This document shows positions 12,401 through 24,329 of a stretch of DNA of 64,000 nt, one piece after another. Positions within the stretch are counted from its first letter, which is position 1. Every line of letters starts with the position of its first letter. The notes under the pieces are model-generated. The model was not told the DNA's origin. It saw only the letters and a program-made list of their open reading frames with translations, and did no database searches. This DNA comes from Hippasteria phrygiana (taxonomy: Eukaryota; Echinodermata; Asteroidea; Valvatida; Goniasteridae). The translations under genes and the position numbers were made by a program. The stretch spans positions 1,364,001-1,428,000 of the forward strand of contig JAZGUH010000331.1 in NCBI GenBank assembly GCA_037893225.1, in the 5' to 3' direction.

Positions 12401-12800
12401 TTATTTTTTTTTTAGGCGGAAAATCTGAAATTCGTAACTTTTTAAAGGCAATTCGTATTTTCGTAATTCCAAGTTAAATTCGTAACAATTACAAAAAATT
12501 CGTACCAGTTGGTAGCTATGCAGCTGTACAATGGCTTGCATCTCTATGAAAGTAATGAAATGTGTCCAAGGGAAGGGACCACTTCCCTCAAACGTTTTCT
12601 TTTCATAATTAAAATAAACCAATTTTGTTTGAGTGAGATTTTCGCACTTCTACACAAAATCTTCAGTTATGCCATGATGATCCCATGCAAAACAGAAGTT
12701 ACTCAGATCACTGCATTATTAGATCTGATTTCAAGGACACAGACTCAAACACTGCAACTTCCAATTGTTAGTTTGACAACTTTACTTGCTGACACTCATA
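9430..12800. other. Intron 5 (between exons 6 and 5): mostly unassigned, with recurring GTTATGTAC words
   Basis: Holds no exon I can support. TTATGTAC or its complement recurs near 10250, 10425, 10853, 11071, 11413 and 11618, often next to GGACACC or GGTGTCC. The pair near 10055 and 11400 (CATAACTCTTGGTGTCC and GGACACCAAGTTATG) is inverted, so a ~1.3 kb TIR-like element is possible, but I cannot define its ends. Confidence 0.4.
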
Positions 12801-12825
12801 CAACAAAGATCAAGCAGCTTCTTAC

Positions 12826-12919
12826 CTGTTAATGTGACATGTGTCAACGTACTGTTCTGTTGAAGCATTTCACTGAGAGCTTTGGCACCTGTGTTACCCA
12901 GTTTATTTTCGGAAAGGTC
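12826..12919 (-). CDS. LRRC74-like gene, exon 5 (LRR)
   Basis: Acceptor tgtaatag, donor ACAG/GTAAGA, 94 nt. Encodes DLSENKLGNTGAKALSEML then QQNSTLTHVTLTG. It completes the LRR consensus begun by YITDL of exon 4 and ends with one base of a Gly codon finished by exon 6. Confidence 0.92.
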
Positions 12920-13964
12920 CTATTACATGTAACACACAGACAAAAACAGAATTAAAATATTCACTTCAATGTGAAAGTATGCAACTGTGACCCAAACTCA
13001 CACAAGTGTGTATAAACACCTTCAATCGGGGACCTCCTACATGTACTGTCCTCATATTGTTCATACTTTTTGGCAAGGGCCCTCATTGGTTTTGCACACG
13101 ATTTTCAAACAGGGACCTTTCTCAACAGGGGACCCTATATTGTCCTCTATTGTTAAAGGTTCCCTATTAAATGCAAAAACAAACTCACAGTCCCATGTAG
13201 GATGTACCCCGCTGGCTACAAATGTGTTGTGCTTTATCCCATTCCGCTTATAAGCAGATTAACTCAATCCAGTGTAGTGCTAAGGGAGGGGGCTGGTATG
13301 CCAAGAACGGGCTGTTCAGCCAAGCGTAAACACAACCAATAGGCACCTATTCATTGCACTTGGAACCCCACCTGTGAATGAAAGCTTCGTTTGAAAAAGC
13401 TCCATCTATTCATTACACTTAAATTCAAGAACAATATAGTTGAAACATTAATGGATTGAGTATGCGCAGGAATGCGTGTATATAGACGAAAACCGGCCAT
13501 GTGGTCTTTTTTTAAACCGCAGCTATGGCCATCGTCCTTATTCAAGAGGTTAAATCCGAAACCTGTCTGTCCACTCTAAGTAAGAGATCAACAAACCTGC
13601 ATGTTCTCTTAGCCAAATTTAAGCACACTGAAAACTACTGAAATCTGATCTGATGCAATCATTTACTGAATATTTGGCATGTTTGGGGAAAGTAATATAA
13701 TGACAAAAGTACCCTTAAGGAGACACTTTGTCGACATTTTGTATACCTTAGGGAGACAAGTGGAATTAGGGAGACATTTCAGTGTCTCCCTAATTCCATA
13801 GCTCCTATTTAGAGGCAAAATGTTACTGTCGCAAATAGGTTTCATGTATATCGAAAAAAATCGTGGGGGTAGGATAAGGGAAAGTGGGGTTAGGCTTCAT
13901 GAAAATTGAAAAAATGTTGTGCACGCGTCTATGGCAAAGCCTCCCAAATGACCCATCGCCGGTA

Positions 13965-15560
13965 ATAAATATTACTATTCAATTAAAAGGTACATTTGCA
14001 AACGTCAAAAAACAAAACTACTGAATTATGAAGAAATACCGTACTAGACTGTAAGTAAATGGGTCATTCCACTAGGTTGGGACACAGTGTGTGACATTTA
14101 TCTATATCTTTAAAAGTACTATTACATTTGATTCAGTTATTTCATGTAACATCAGTCTTTGGGTGGGAAATATTTTAGAAAGTTTTAAATCATGTAAATT
14201 ATATTTTACCAAAAATATGATTAAAAAAATGTTTCAGTTTGACATAACCAGTTTGACGTAACAGGACACGTCTATATTTCAATTTTTGTGTTTTTTCAAC
14301 ACTTTTAATTATAAATATGGGAAATTCACCATGTGTACTTATTGAAAGAAATACTATGCAACACAAGAACACTTTCTTTATGGTAGTCAGTGTCCAAATA
14401 TAGCAGAGACAGCAAGAACAGACGTGAGAGTGGACGTAACATGGACACTGTGTCCACTGTTACGTCCACACATGCATGTTTTTATTGTTCTTGCTGTTTC
14501 TGAGCTATTTGGACACTGGCAACCATAACAAAAAGTGTTTTCTGGTGGCATTGAGTGTCTTTTAGTTAGCACATATAGTAAGTTGCATAATTATTTATTT
14601 AATGACGAAAAATTAAGGCAGTCTGGACGTAACATTTAGTACTAACATGGTGTGACACGAAAATGCACATTTCCATTTTGTAACATTTTCAACATTTATA
14701 TAAATAATTATGCAAACTCACTCTGTATTCTATTTACAAAACACAAACTGCAACACAAAAAACATTTGTTATGATATTCAATATCCAAATGCAGCACAAC
14801 AGCAGATGGTCTATCATGGTGTCCATGTTACGTCTGCACCGATTCTTCAAATTCTTGCTATTTCTGCTATGTTTGGACACTGACTCATTGTTGCATAGTG
14901 TGTCTTTTAATTATTGTACGTAATAAATTTTCCATATTTATTTATTAAAGTGTTGAAAAACCACACAAATTTAAATGTTGGACACGGTGTCCATGTTACG
15001 TTTTTTTTACATAAAAAAACACACACTTTTTATCATATTTTTGTTAAAATATAACTTACATTATTGAAACTTTCTCAAATAATCTCACACCCAAAGACGG
15101 ATGTCACATGAAATAACTGAATATAATGTAATGATGGTTTTAATGATATGGTCATACACACTGTGTCCCAACCTGGTGGAATGACCCACATAGCAGTCTC
15201 ATAGCATCCTTTGAAATCATGGCACCTGGTGTGCTGCCGTTTTCAAGAAAAGTGGACATTTATATCGTTTTCCTATGATTGTCGGCCGACAATCGTTGGA
15301 AATATTCTAGTTCCCTGACCTGATAATTCCCTGACGTCTATAAATTGCTCCATTTTGTCTAAAGTAGGGTCAGGGAACCAGACTACTAGAATATAATTAT
15401 TTTTCTCTATGTTTTCCAAGCATCTATGCACACAAAACTTTAAATAGGTCAGTGTTACAGTATTTGCTAGCACGCTACAAAATACTCCCCCCAAATCCAT
15501 TTATTTCTGAAAATTACAGCAAAAGCAAATGATGTACATGTATACTACATTTAAAGTGTT
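13965..15560 (-). repeat. Dispersed repeat, copy B (interrupted by a long-TIR element)
   Basis: Inverted relative to copy A (4335-5065). The homology runs 15560-15189, is broken by a 1.13 kb insert, then resumes at 14059-13965 with CAGTCTAGTACGGTATTTC. Copy A is continuous across this position. Confidence 0.8.
14060..15188. mobile_element. Fold-back element with long imperfect inverted repeats
   Basis: Ends TGGGTCATTCCACTAGGTTG and CAACCTGGTGGAATGACCCA are inverted, and the similarity runs ~230 bp inward (both arms carry TCAGTTATTTCATGT and TCTTTGGGTG). The middle repeats GTAACATGGACAC words and has a near-palindrome around 14431-14470 (TGGACGTAACATGGACAC and complement). No protein is encoded. 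It is absent from copy A, so it is a true insertion. Superfamily not recognised. Confidence 0.8.
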
Positions 15561-15762
15561 AATTAAAGACTAACATTGTACAAAAGGTCATGTACATGTA
15601 CATTTTCTACAGGCAAACATTGTTTGGTCTGTCTATTAAAAGGTAAACATATAAGAGAACGTGCACATAATCACTACAACTTGGAGTTTCAACATGTAGC
15701 ATTTTATCAGGAATTACACTGGATATAGTGTAAAGATAATTTGTATTCAGATATAAAAAGAC

Positions 15763-16706
15763 CAGAGATGAAACTGGCATATGGAAGAACAAAAATCGGA
15801 AATTTGGTCAGACAAAAATACATGTCGGAAATCTGGGCCGCGCTGCAGTTACACATGTACATGTACAATACACTTCATGCCCAATTTCCGGATACTGCCT
15901 CCTGTAAATTTTACGATGAGAAAAATGTTCAGTGTTTTATCAAAATTAAAAAGCCCGAATTACGGATAGAGTCACGGACTCATAACAAATATTCACTTCT
16001 TACTTGAGAAAGTCAAGGAAAAAGTCCGACAGAAAAGGGCACCATTTGTGACACTATTCAATCATGTCCATGATTCAACGAAACTCCACTTACGTACGTG
16101 GGAAAATTCTTGTCTTTTTCTCAAGTTCCTACAACTGTCAGTGAAATTTCCTTGCTCTATGGTGAAATGTATCACTTATGCTCTCTTCACCATCCTCAAG
16201 GTAATCATTGTGCTTTTTAAAGTATTGCATTTTATACAACTAAATCTGAAACCTCCGAAAATCGCACAACATGTTGGATTTTATCCATCGGATCGTTCAT
16301 GTCCCGACCCGTACCCGGCCGGCTGGCCGGCAATATGCAACGGCGCAGTACCACCGTACAACCTACACCGCGCCACCCGCGATGTGCTAGCTGGCAGCGC
16401 GGTGTAGTTTGTACGGTACGTGGCGTTGCATCTGCCAGGTGCACGTGCACGCGGTACGCACGCACCACACACTGACGCATGCGCGGTAATTGTTGCATGT
16501 CAGAGATCAATGTTTAACCTTTTATCCAGCCGGAAAAGGCTCTGATCAGTGTAGACCTCTGTGTTCCGTAGAAACACTCCATTTAAGACTGGGAAAAATC
16601 GTTTAAAATTCAAATTTTGTTGCACAAATTGTACAAAAATCAGAAATTTCATTGGAAAAGTCAAAAAGTTGGTTTTCCGATTAAAATCAAAAAAGTTTCA
16701 TCTCTG
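15763..16706. mobile_element. CAG-ended TIR element (relative of 23506-24329)
   Basis: Left end CAGAGATGAAACT, right end AGTTTCATCTCTG, with AAAGAC directly flanking both sides. The interior shares ATCTGGGCCGCGCTGCAGTT-type sequence with the element at 23506. A GC-rich insert (16300-16470) has several GCGC and CCGGCCGG words. hAT-like by ends, but the apparent target duplication is 6 bp. Confidence 0.7.
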
Positions 16707-16965
16707 AAAGACTACCACTGCATTGAAGTCAACTAATTGCGATTCTGAATTACTAGGGAATGTACCTGTAGTATGATTGTTTGTCGTTTCATATTCATAC
16801 CAATGCACAGATAATACAAGTTTAGCTACCAGGAATCAAGATCTTGGTCAACATGGCTAATTAAAGTGTTTACAATCACCTCCTGAACAAATGATTAAAC
16901 ACAAACCAAAAGGTAATTTTTTTTACAAATCCAAACAGGATATGAATCTTGAGCAGCAAACCTAC

Positions 16966-17073
16966 CAGGTCTGTTATGTAGCAGTTTTCTTTGAGCATAT
17001 CAGCAATGGCGATTCCCCCTATAGCATCCAACCAATTATCACTCAGATTCAGCTTGCATATCGTAGTGTTTGT
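16966..17073 (-). CDS. LRRC74-like gene, exon 4 (LRR)
   Basis: Acceptor ctgcag, donor CTG/GTAGGT, 108 nt, phase 0 to 0. Encodes TNTTICKLNLSDNWLDAIGG and on to MLKENCYITDL: one complete RI-type LRR with the LNLSDNWL consensus and the following helix, continuing directly from exon 3. Confidence 0.92.
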
Positions 17074-18766
17074 CTGCAGGGGAAATGGAAATGAAAAACC
17101 AACAAAAAAATTACATAAATAAGTCATTATCTGTTGAGCTGCTAAAGGGAAGCTATGTTCATTTCAAGTTTAGACTGGCAACAGAAAAAAGTGATATAAC
17201 TCCATACTGAACCCCATACATAGCATTTGTTTTTATTATCAAAACAATCTACAAAGAATTCTAAAGAAACCTGTTTTTTTGAGAAGTAAAAAAAACCTTT
17301 GAATCTCCTAAATTGAGTTACCCATCTTGGAGATTACTTACAATCCTGGTTTTCTTTTAAAAATACAGAATACCAGATAAAGTAATTTCAAATAATGTTT
17401 AGTATCATTATTATCTAAAAACCAAATGCCCTTTTTTGAACAAAATTCAGTTGGCTGCTTTTGGATATAAACTGCCAATGTTTATAATACCCAGTTGATA
17501 TGCACCCCCTAACAAGTTTACATTACTAGTCAGTTAAAATTAAACTAGTCAAAATCATTTTAATTGGTTACCACAAACAAAATTACCAGGAAAGTTAAAT
17601 TTCAGTACACTTATGTCTATCCTGGCCGGCTTTAAATGGATTGTTTTTGTATATCCCCCACCCCCAATCTCTCCTCTCCCTACCCCCCAATCTCTCCTCT
17701 CCCTACCCCCCCATACCACCAACCTCCTCCCTAACAATCCCCCACCTACATGTATACCAGTCCCTCCCACTCCTATACCACTCTCTCCTATACCACTCTC
17801 TCCTCCCCCTTATGCATTTTTTCATAACTTTGTATTTTTCTCGTTATCTTGTTTAAAGTTGTTTTGTTGTTCATTGTAATTTGGCCGAATAAATAATAAT
17901 AACAATAATAATAATAATAATAAATTTTGTGACTAGTTTACAAGCAGTTACGTAGTTCTCACAGCTGAACCAAAAGACTGCAGGTCACCTTATGGTTAGA
18001 TTTTTGGTGACTTTAACTAGCTGACAAGACTCGCTGTAAAGAAAGGTTTGATCAGCTATCATACAGCTTGCAGCAGCACAGAGATAAGGTCTAACTGTAG
18101 ATAGATCCTTTGCAATGTTAACTAGCCCGCAATATTAGCTACACGTACATATGTATCGATTAACTGATGAATGTATCACAGCTCTTCACTGGCATTAGAG
18201 TTAACTAGTTGAAGCATGTGCAGAATACTTTGCATGTAAATGATTTGGCTGTTCTAAAAAAAGTGGCACAAAAGGAATTTCTTTACACTGTTTCAGGCTA
18301 ACTGTAGCACATCAATGACTCAACGTGGGCAAGGAATTCAGTTGGAACTGATGGCTAATATGTAATATCATTACTGCATGTAGTCTATTTGTTTGAATTG
18401 GTTGCCCATTAACATTCAGCTTTATAACACCCATGTTCAGTTGACATTTAGCACTACATGTTCATTAGCTTTCAGTCAAAACAAATGCTATGACCATTGT
18501 ACATCATACTGCCACAGATGGCTTCTGCCGGGGCAAATTAGGTAATTTGTAATGATCAAATTTACTCAATCACAAAGCATAATGGGGTTATCTGCTTCAT
18601 ATGGCAGTCATGACTTGAATGAACTTGCTTTCAGTACTAAAGTACAATTCTTTATCACACCTTAAAGTAGCCTATGACAATAATAATAGTAATGTAGCTT
18701 TACCCAGACAGAAAGAATAATATGATTCAGATAAGGATGTATCCCTGGCAACCCAATCCAGCTTAC
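17074..18766. other. Intron 3: AT-rich, C-rich tract and (AAT)n
   Basis: Contains a pyrimidine-rich stretch with CCCTACCCCCC units at about 17655-17810 and an AAT-type microsatellite at about 17887-17925. Nothing else recognised. Confidence 0.6.
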
Positions 18767-18939
18767 CACTAGGGATATAGCGATAGCCTTAGCACCAGCA
18801 GGTCCTAGACCATGATGTTTCATAGTCAGTTCAGAGTCTGCTATGTGTCTCAGGAAGTAGGAGACTGGAATGACACCATTCAATCGACATGCTTCCTTGT
18901 AGGTTGACTTGCCTGATGCATCGTAAGCCTCCCGTACAT
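18767..18939 (-). CDS. LRRC74-like gene, exon 3 (family lead-in)
   Basis: Acceptor tttttgcag, donor GTG/GTAAGC, 173 nt. Encodes VREAYDASGKSTYKEACRL, then a segment with SYFLRHIADSEL and HHGLGPAGAKAIAISLV. The pattern 'PVSYF.R......L..HGLGP.G..A.A..L' is the signature that precedes the LRRs in LRRC74 proteins, and is the main reason for the family call. Ends in phase 0. Confidence 0.9.
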
Positions 18940-19392
18940 CTGCAAAAAAATACACACAAGCTCATGACCTACATGTATTCTCTGAAATTCAGTTTGTTGG
19001 AAACCTCTCATCAAATGTTATCAATCTTTTCACAAGGCAGGTTTTTATGTCTAAAATACAGATTAGTTAATATGTATGCATACACCTGTTTGGTTGCAAC
19101 AATTCTGCCTCATACAAATTCCACAAGAATTGTTTGAACTAAATGAATTGTATTTCAAGCTTGTGAATATTTGTCTGATGTGTCTGTCATATATTTGATT
19201 TGCTATACTGAAAAGTTCTATACATTGTACAAAACAATGCAAATCAACAAAAACTGAACATATTGAAATTCTTAGCAGAATAGAATGTTAGAAGACAGGA
19301 ATTTCAACTCTCATACAAAAAGTACATGTAATAATAAAACGGACTGATACTAATAACATCAGTTCATGCTCATTAAATCTACATTATATTAA

Positions 19393-19651
19393 CCCTAACC
19401 ATGGAGGAAGAAAACACATGTGTTTTCTTCCTCCATGCCCTAACCTGCCAAAATCAAACACCCCATTGTGTTGAATTTTGTGTGATTGAGTACTGTAGAG
19501 CCTTGGCACCATCACTTTGCATGGGACTTGATGCCCTGATTTTGTCAAAGTACAAAGAATGTGCCATTGGTTTACTACACAGTGTTGAATTTTGGCTGAT
19601 TGGGGAAGGTTCCTAGAAAAAACAGCCGGGGGGGGGGGGGGGGGGTTAGGG
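19393..19651. mobile_element. TTAA-flanked element with a perfect 38-bp palindrome
   Basis: TTAA at 19389-19392 and 19652-19655; ends CCCTAACC and GGTTAGGG. Bases 19400-19437 form a perfect palindrome (CATGGAGGAAGAAAACACA and its complement). A G-run of about 18 precedes the right end. Shares words with 9095-9242. Confidence 0.65.
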
Positions 19652-19769
19652 TTAATTAATTAGTTACATTTTCAATTTGGACATCAACAATGATTCATGT
19701 TATTTCGTCTGCAACTGTTCCCACAAACAAATGTATCCCATATTTATCTAATTTTCAGTGTTTCCCTTG

Positions 19770-20335
19770 TAGGGGTGTGCAACGGAACCGGGTACCCGAG
19801 TAACTGACCGTTCACGTCAGGAACCGGTTCACGTACAAGGAATCGAGTACCCGTACAACTTTACATTATCGCATAGTAACTTCCCAGACAATGAAAAAGG
19901 AAAGGTTTTGAATGTTACATGTATTTGTCGGGAATTAAGAAACCAGCACAGATTTCACATTATGATGCTCACGAAAGTTGACAATAAAGGGAATTTACCG
20001 GTCGTGGTTTTTGTACTCTGGGTATGGATAAGAGCCTCGACGAGACATACATGTAATAGCATGCCTCATTCCACAATCAATACAACTGTATAAAGCCTCC
20101 GGACAACCATCTTTAATGCTGGCACATGCACCTGACGGCACACGCAAAGGTGGAGAAGTGATCATGTTTACTGGACAGGCATGAGTTTTTTCAGACTTTT
20201 GTCTGAAATCAGACTTTTGAATCTCAGAGAAAGACATTAAAACTTCCAGGATGGGAAGTTTTGGGTACCTGGGTACCCATATTTTTTTCAATCGAGTACC
20301 CGGTTCTTTTAACTACCTGTAAATGCACACCGCTA
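19770..20335. mobile_element. hAT non-autonomous element, 8-bp target duplication
   Basis: Starts TAGGGGTGTGCA and ends TGCACACCGCTA; both ends carry GAACCGGGTAC words inverted. TTCCCTTG at 19762-19769 and 20336-20343 is an exact 8-bp duplication. Ends and duplication length are classic for hAT. No transposase. A related, right-truncated copy starts at 27450. Confidence 0.9.
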
Positions 20336-20755
20336 TTCCCTTGAGTAATGTCATCAGTTAGAAATAGAACGTGATTAAAACAAAAAGAAATGTCAACCTC
20401 TTTAATATACTTGTGGTCTTTTGAGTCAGAAACCCAGCATACATAATTTGTTGCCTAATAAGTGGAACTACATTGTAGGCATGCCAAATTAGACGAATGA
20501 ACTACATTCAAATTTCGGACCAAGAAGATGGAACATTCTTTCTGCTGCAGGGATCTCCTATTGGAGAACTTAACCCTAACCCCCTAGGCCCTTATTGCTA
20601 GGAACCATCCTCAATCCTCAAAAATCCTCCTGTGCTTCAATCACCATTCATCCTCAATCCTATTCATCCTCAATCCTCAATTGTATAAGTAAAACAGTTG
20701 CAAAGCATTCAAGAATACATGTATCTACAAGGTCTGCACCTCACAGATAAGATAC

Positions 20756-21008
20756 CAGTGTTGTAGTCAAGACCATCACAAGACCCTGCAAGACCAGCAC
20801 AAGACCAGCAGTCTTAATCCAAGTCTTAAGCTATTCAAATGAACTGTAACAAAAGCATTCCTTTGTCATGGTTTATGCCTGCTTTTTGTGCCTGTTACAA
20901 GCTGGTCTTGTGAATGGTCTTGTGAATGGTCTTGTGAATGGTCTTGTGAATGGTCTTGTGAATGGTCTTGTGCCTAATTGTCTTGAAATGGTCTCGACTA
21001 CAACACTG
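20756..21008. mobile_element. hAT miniature element, 8-bp target duplication
   Basis: TIRs CAGTGTTGTAGTCAAGACCA and its near-complement at 20989-21008, flanked by TAAGATAC at 20748-20755 and 21009-21016. The interior is built of AAGACCAGCAC and AATGGTCTTGTG words in tandem. The same left terminus begins the minisatellite at 6213. Confidence 0.92.
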
Positions 21009-21186
21009 TAAGATACCCGGTGAACAATGAAAATTAGTTTTCATTCATTTAACTTAGTATTTGACTGCTAATGAAACAATTTACATGTACATACAGAATA
21101 AATAAAAGATTGAGACTAAAAAATTATTAGTTATAGACTACATGTACAGCACTGTTGAAAAAGGGTTTATGGAGATGCAATTGTTT

Positions 21187-21490
21187 GTAAATATGAGGGT
21201 CGGCTGAAAGGTTCGTAGGTCGACTCTGAAGGAGTACATTTTGTAATGCCAGATCAATGAAACTTATTTCAACCCTTTTGATAACTAATTGCATGCTGTT
21301 GGAATCTCCCGTAAGAGAGTTGAGAACATTCTGCGTACACAACTTGGAATGTCAAAGGTTTCCGCTCGGTGGGGGCCACGTCTTCTGACCCCTAATCAAA
21401 AGTGCACCAGACTGGTCATGCCAACATGGCCAGGGATAACTTGGAGCGTTTTAAAGCAGATACAGCTAATTTCATCGAACGTTTCCTAAG
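21187..21490 (+). pseudogene. mariner-like transposase fragment
   Basis: Starts with a mariner-like terminus (GAGGGTCGGCTGAAAGGTTC). The frame then gives GISRKRVENILRTQLGMSKV followed by SARWGPRLLTPNQK, matching the helix-turn-helix to linker part of mariner transposases (LGMSKVSARWVPRLLTPEQK type). A frameshift near 21420 moves the continuation (NLERFKADTANFIERF) to another frame. The rest of the transposase is missing, cut by the word-rich repeat that follows. Confidence 0.85.
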
Positions 21491-22030
21491 GCCCTGTTCT
21501 CACTTGAACGATTTTCTACGCGAATGCCGTGCGACTACCAAATCGCAAAGGGCGTACGGGAGTCGCACGGCAGTCTGTTGATGATTCGCACAGGTTGTAG
21601 GGGTGTCATGTGTAATTCGGACGGGTCGCATGCCCGTGCGAGTTTTTTCAAATGTTGAAAATTTCCATACGGCTGTCGCACGGTTCACATAGTTCGCATT
21701 GGTCGCATGGGGGTTGCACGGCAGTCGCACGGCAGTCGCACAGCAGTCTGATAGGTCGCACGGGAGTCTGAAGAGAGTCGCATGGCCGAGCCGTGCGACA
21801 TCAATCAGACTGCCGTGCAACTGCCGTGCAACTGCCGTGCAACATGTGCGAATCTCATGAGAGCCCGGTGCGACTGCCATCAGACTGCTGTACAAGCTGT
21901 AGGAATCTCATGCAAGTGCGGTGCGACCCCATGCGAGTGCGGTGCCACCCCATGCGAGTGCGGTGCGACCCCATGCGAGCGCGGTGCTCCTGCCATCCAA
22001 CCTGGCCTTACGAACTCCCCTTTTGTGTCT
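21491..22030. repeat. Word-rich repeat of GTCGCACGG/CCGTGCGAC motifs
   Basis: Starts GGCCCTGTTCTCACTTGAACG. The interior is dozens of degenerate GTCGCACGGCAGTC words, first in one orientation then (after about 21790) in the complement, ending in GTGCGACCCCATGCGA units. It resembles a TIR element whose interior expanded in both arms; the expected right terminus is not found. Confidence 0.6.
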
Positions 22031-22631
22031 TGAAAAAAGGTCGGGGGGGGGGGGGGGGGAAGGTCGGGGGGAGGTCGGGTCAGGGCTGGGGGTCAGATCA
22101 GGTCGGGAGGTATCAATTGATAGGCGCATTACATGCATCAAGTTATTTAAACCTATGTATGTATAAGAGAGGAATACTGTATCAGGTAGTTATACACATA
22201 ATGTACTTCAGAATCATATGCATTGTACACAAGATAAATGTACAATGTAGTACAGTTTTAGGAAACTGGCCTTATACATCCCTTTAGAGTGAGTATAAGT
22301 GATTTAAAGTTAATGACAGTCAGGTCTGAATAGCAGAAATTGTTTTGACATTAAAAAAATAACAGATATTAAAAAAAAATCAAAATGTGATTTTTATTAG
22401 TGATTTAAAAAAAAAAATTCTAGTGATTTTAATCATGATTTAAATCAAACAACCCTGGTTTAAACTTTAAATAAAGTTGGTTTTAGCCCTACTTGAGCTT
22501 ATCTGCTCAAGTAGTTACGTAATTTTACCAATGACCATGCTCCACGAGCAGGGTTTCTGGTGCCTGACCCGAGTGAGCTGCAGGTTAGCTAGTCGAATGC
22601 ACCCTTCGAAACACAAGATGGACATGTCCTA

Positions 22632-23501
22632 AGAGGGTCTATAGCCGTGTTTCCATTGGACTTTTTATTACGCGGCCTCGCAGAAACTTGCCGCGACATT
22701 CCTTTGCATAAATCTACCTTGCGTTTCTATTTGGACTTTTTTTACCGCGACAAGAATGTTTATTCGCCTTCGAGGCTGGCAGAATGTCACACGTGTGCAC
22801 AATCACCTTTGACCTAAACGGGATAGACGTGGAGACCTATCGTCTTCAAATGTCGTACCGCCGAGTTCCAAGACCTCAAAAAAGAAGAAAAAAAAAGCCG
22901 ACCCTGCTGGTGGTAGTTCCAAAAGAAAGAACTGTGGCCACGCAAAAACTGTTGGGCTGATCGCGATTTGGGGGTCTCGCTAACACCAGGGGGTCTCACA
23001 AACACCAAGAGGGTTTCGATCGAAAGGATGGTGTACATAACTCCTGCATGTGTGCCTCCATATTGAGGCAGTTCTCCTCAAAATTCTTCTCTGCCTTCCG
23101 CAACATTTTGACTGACATCTAACCAAATTAAACCTCTCACAAAATGATCAAATCTGCCATGTTTCAAGCAGTGAACAGATGAAAAACGTAGCTGTTGTAC
23201 GCACGTACGTACGTGGCCGATCGTCGGTCAGTTTGCTCCGCTGCGTGCCAACTCACGAAACTGCACTGTACAATGTACATGTATGTAATCACAGTTAAAC
23301 ACAAGGAGACAGGGAACCATACCACCATTTCCGCGCGCACGTTTGCAATTATTGCTGTGTAATTGATGCGATACAGGAAGTCGCATTGTTTACACAGAGG
23401 TTTTGGCCTGGTAGTTTTACTCCATTTTGGATTAAATTTTTGTTATTCTAAAGAGAAGTTGTGGTAAATTGACAAAAATTAAGTCCAATGGAAACACGGC
23501 T
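22632..23501. mobile_element. TIR element (AGCCGTGTTTCCATTGGACTT ends) with Myb/SANT-like remnant
   Basis: Ends GCCGTGTTTCCATTGGACTT and AAGTCCAATGGAAACACGGC. Inverted, related copy at 52716-53944. Around 22860-22985 (+) a remnant reads KRKNCGHAKTVGLIAIWGSR and then hits a stop. The other copy extends it (see 53242). Myb/SANT-like proteins are typical second genes of PIF/Harbinger elements; the flanks share TAT rather than a clear TWA. Confidence 0.65.
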
Positions 23502-23505
23502 TATG

Positions 23506-24329
23506 CAGGGATGCCAGTAGGTCTTGGCTGCAGGGCCGGACAAAAATTGCGTGTCCAGAATCTGGGCCACGCTACAATTACATACATGTATGCGTATACC
23601 TACATGTACATTGTTCAATAAACTTTGCCCAATTTTTCGGACGCCGCCTTCTGCTTTAATTTTACGAAGTGCTCGATTTATTTTTCCAACGAGAATGTTT
23701 CCAAAGCGAACGTAGATCTAACGTACAACAATGAACAGTACTAGTATACGCAATCACATCGTAGATGTTCAATACGCTATGCATAATCATTTTAACTTCC
23801 ATTTTGTCAAACGATCCCCGCTGTTGTTGTTCCGCCATCACGCTGCACACGCAGTAAGTACGCTCGCGAAACCATTTGATGCACGAACATAACTAGTTCC
23901 CTACTTTTACTGCGTAAAGTGAATACAAGTTGCATGGGAATCAACAAAATCAGCAATCTCTGTGGAACTAAACTTGACCAAGTCGTCGATTGATTGCCTT
24001 TTGTTCTGCAGGCGCATTGTGTGTACGCACCAGTGATACGCAACGTACACAACAATTGTGACCGTTCCGCACAGACTGAAATTTACCAGTTGCGTGTACA
24101 AGTCTAGTGTCCGCTGCATAGTGCCGGCCCCGCATTTACATGTGTAAATTGAATCGTTGTACACGTGTATTGCGGCATGAAGGTATATAGGAAAGCGCTG
24201 CATGCATGGTCTTACGGTAATTTGTATTAATATTGTCGTTACGGCCCACAAATGCCAAAGGCCAGAGGTTTTTCCCAAAAATATGAAAAAGCCGGAATTC
24301 CGGCAATTGCCGGAAGTCTGGTATCCCTG
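23506..24329. mobile_element. CAG-ended TIR element, 6-bp direct flanks
   Basis: Ends CAGGGATGCCAG and CTGGTATCCCTG; CTTATG flanks at 23500-23505 and 24330-24335. It inserted exactly at the right edge of the 22632-23501 element. The interior shares ATCTGGGCCACGCT with 15763-16706. No transposase. Confidence 0.75.

Noticed and set aside
13259..13556. Further TTAA-flanked element
   Set aside because: TTAA occurs on both sides but the ends are not inverted copies and match no other copy here.
17641..17879. Pro-rich frames
   Set aside because: Caused by a CCCTACCCCCC pyrimidine tract.
20860..20990. CRISPR-like array of AATGGTCTTGTG units
   Set aside because: Units are contiguous 15-bp tandem copies with no unique spacers, inside a hAT miniature element, in an animal genome.
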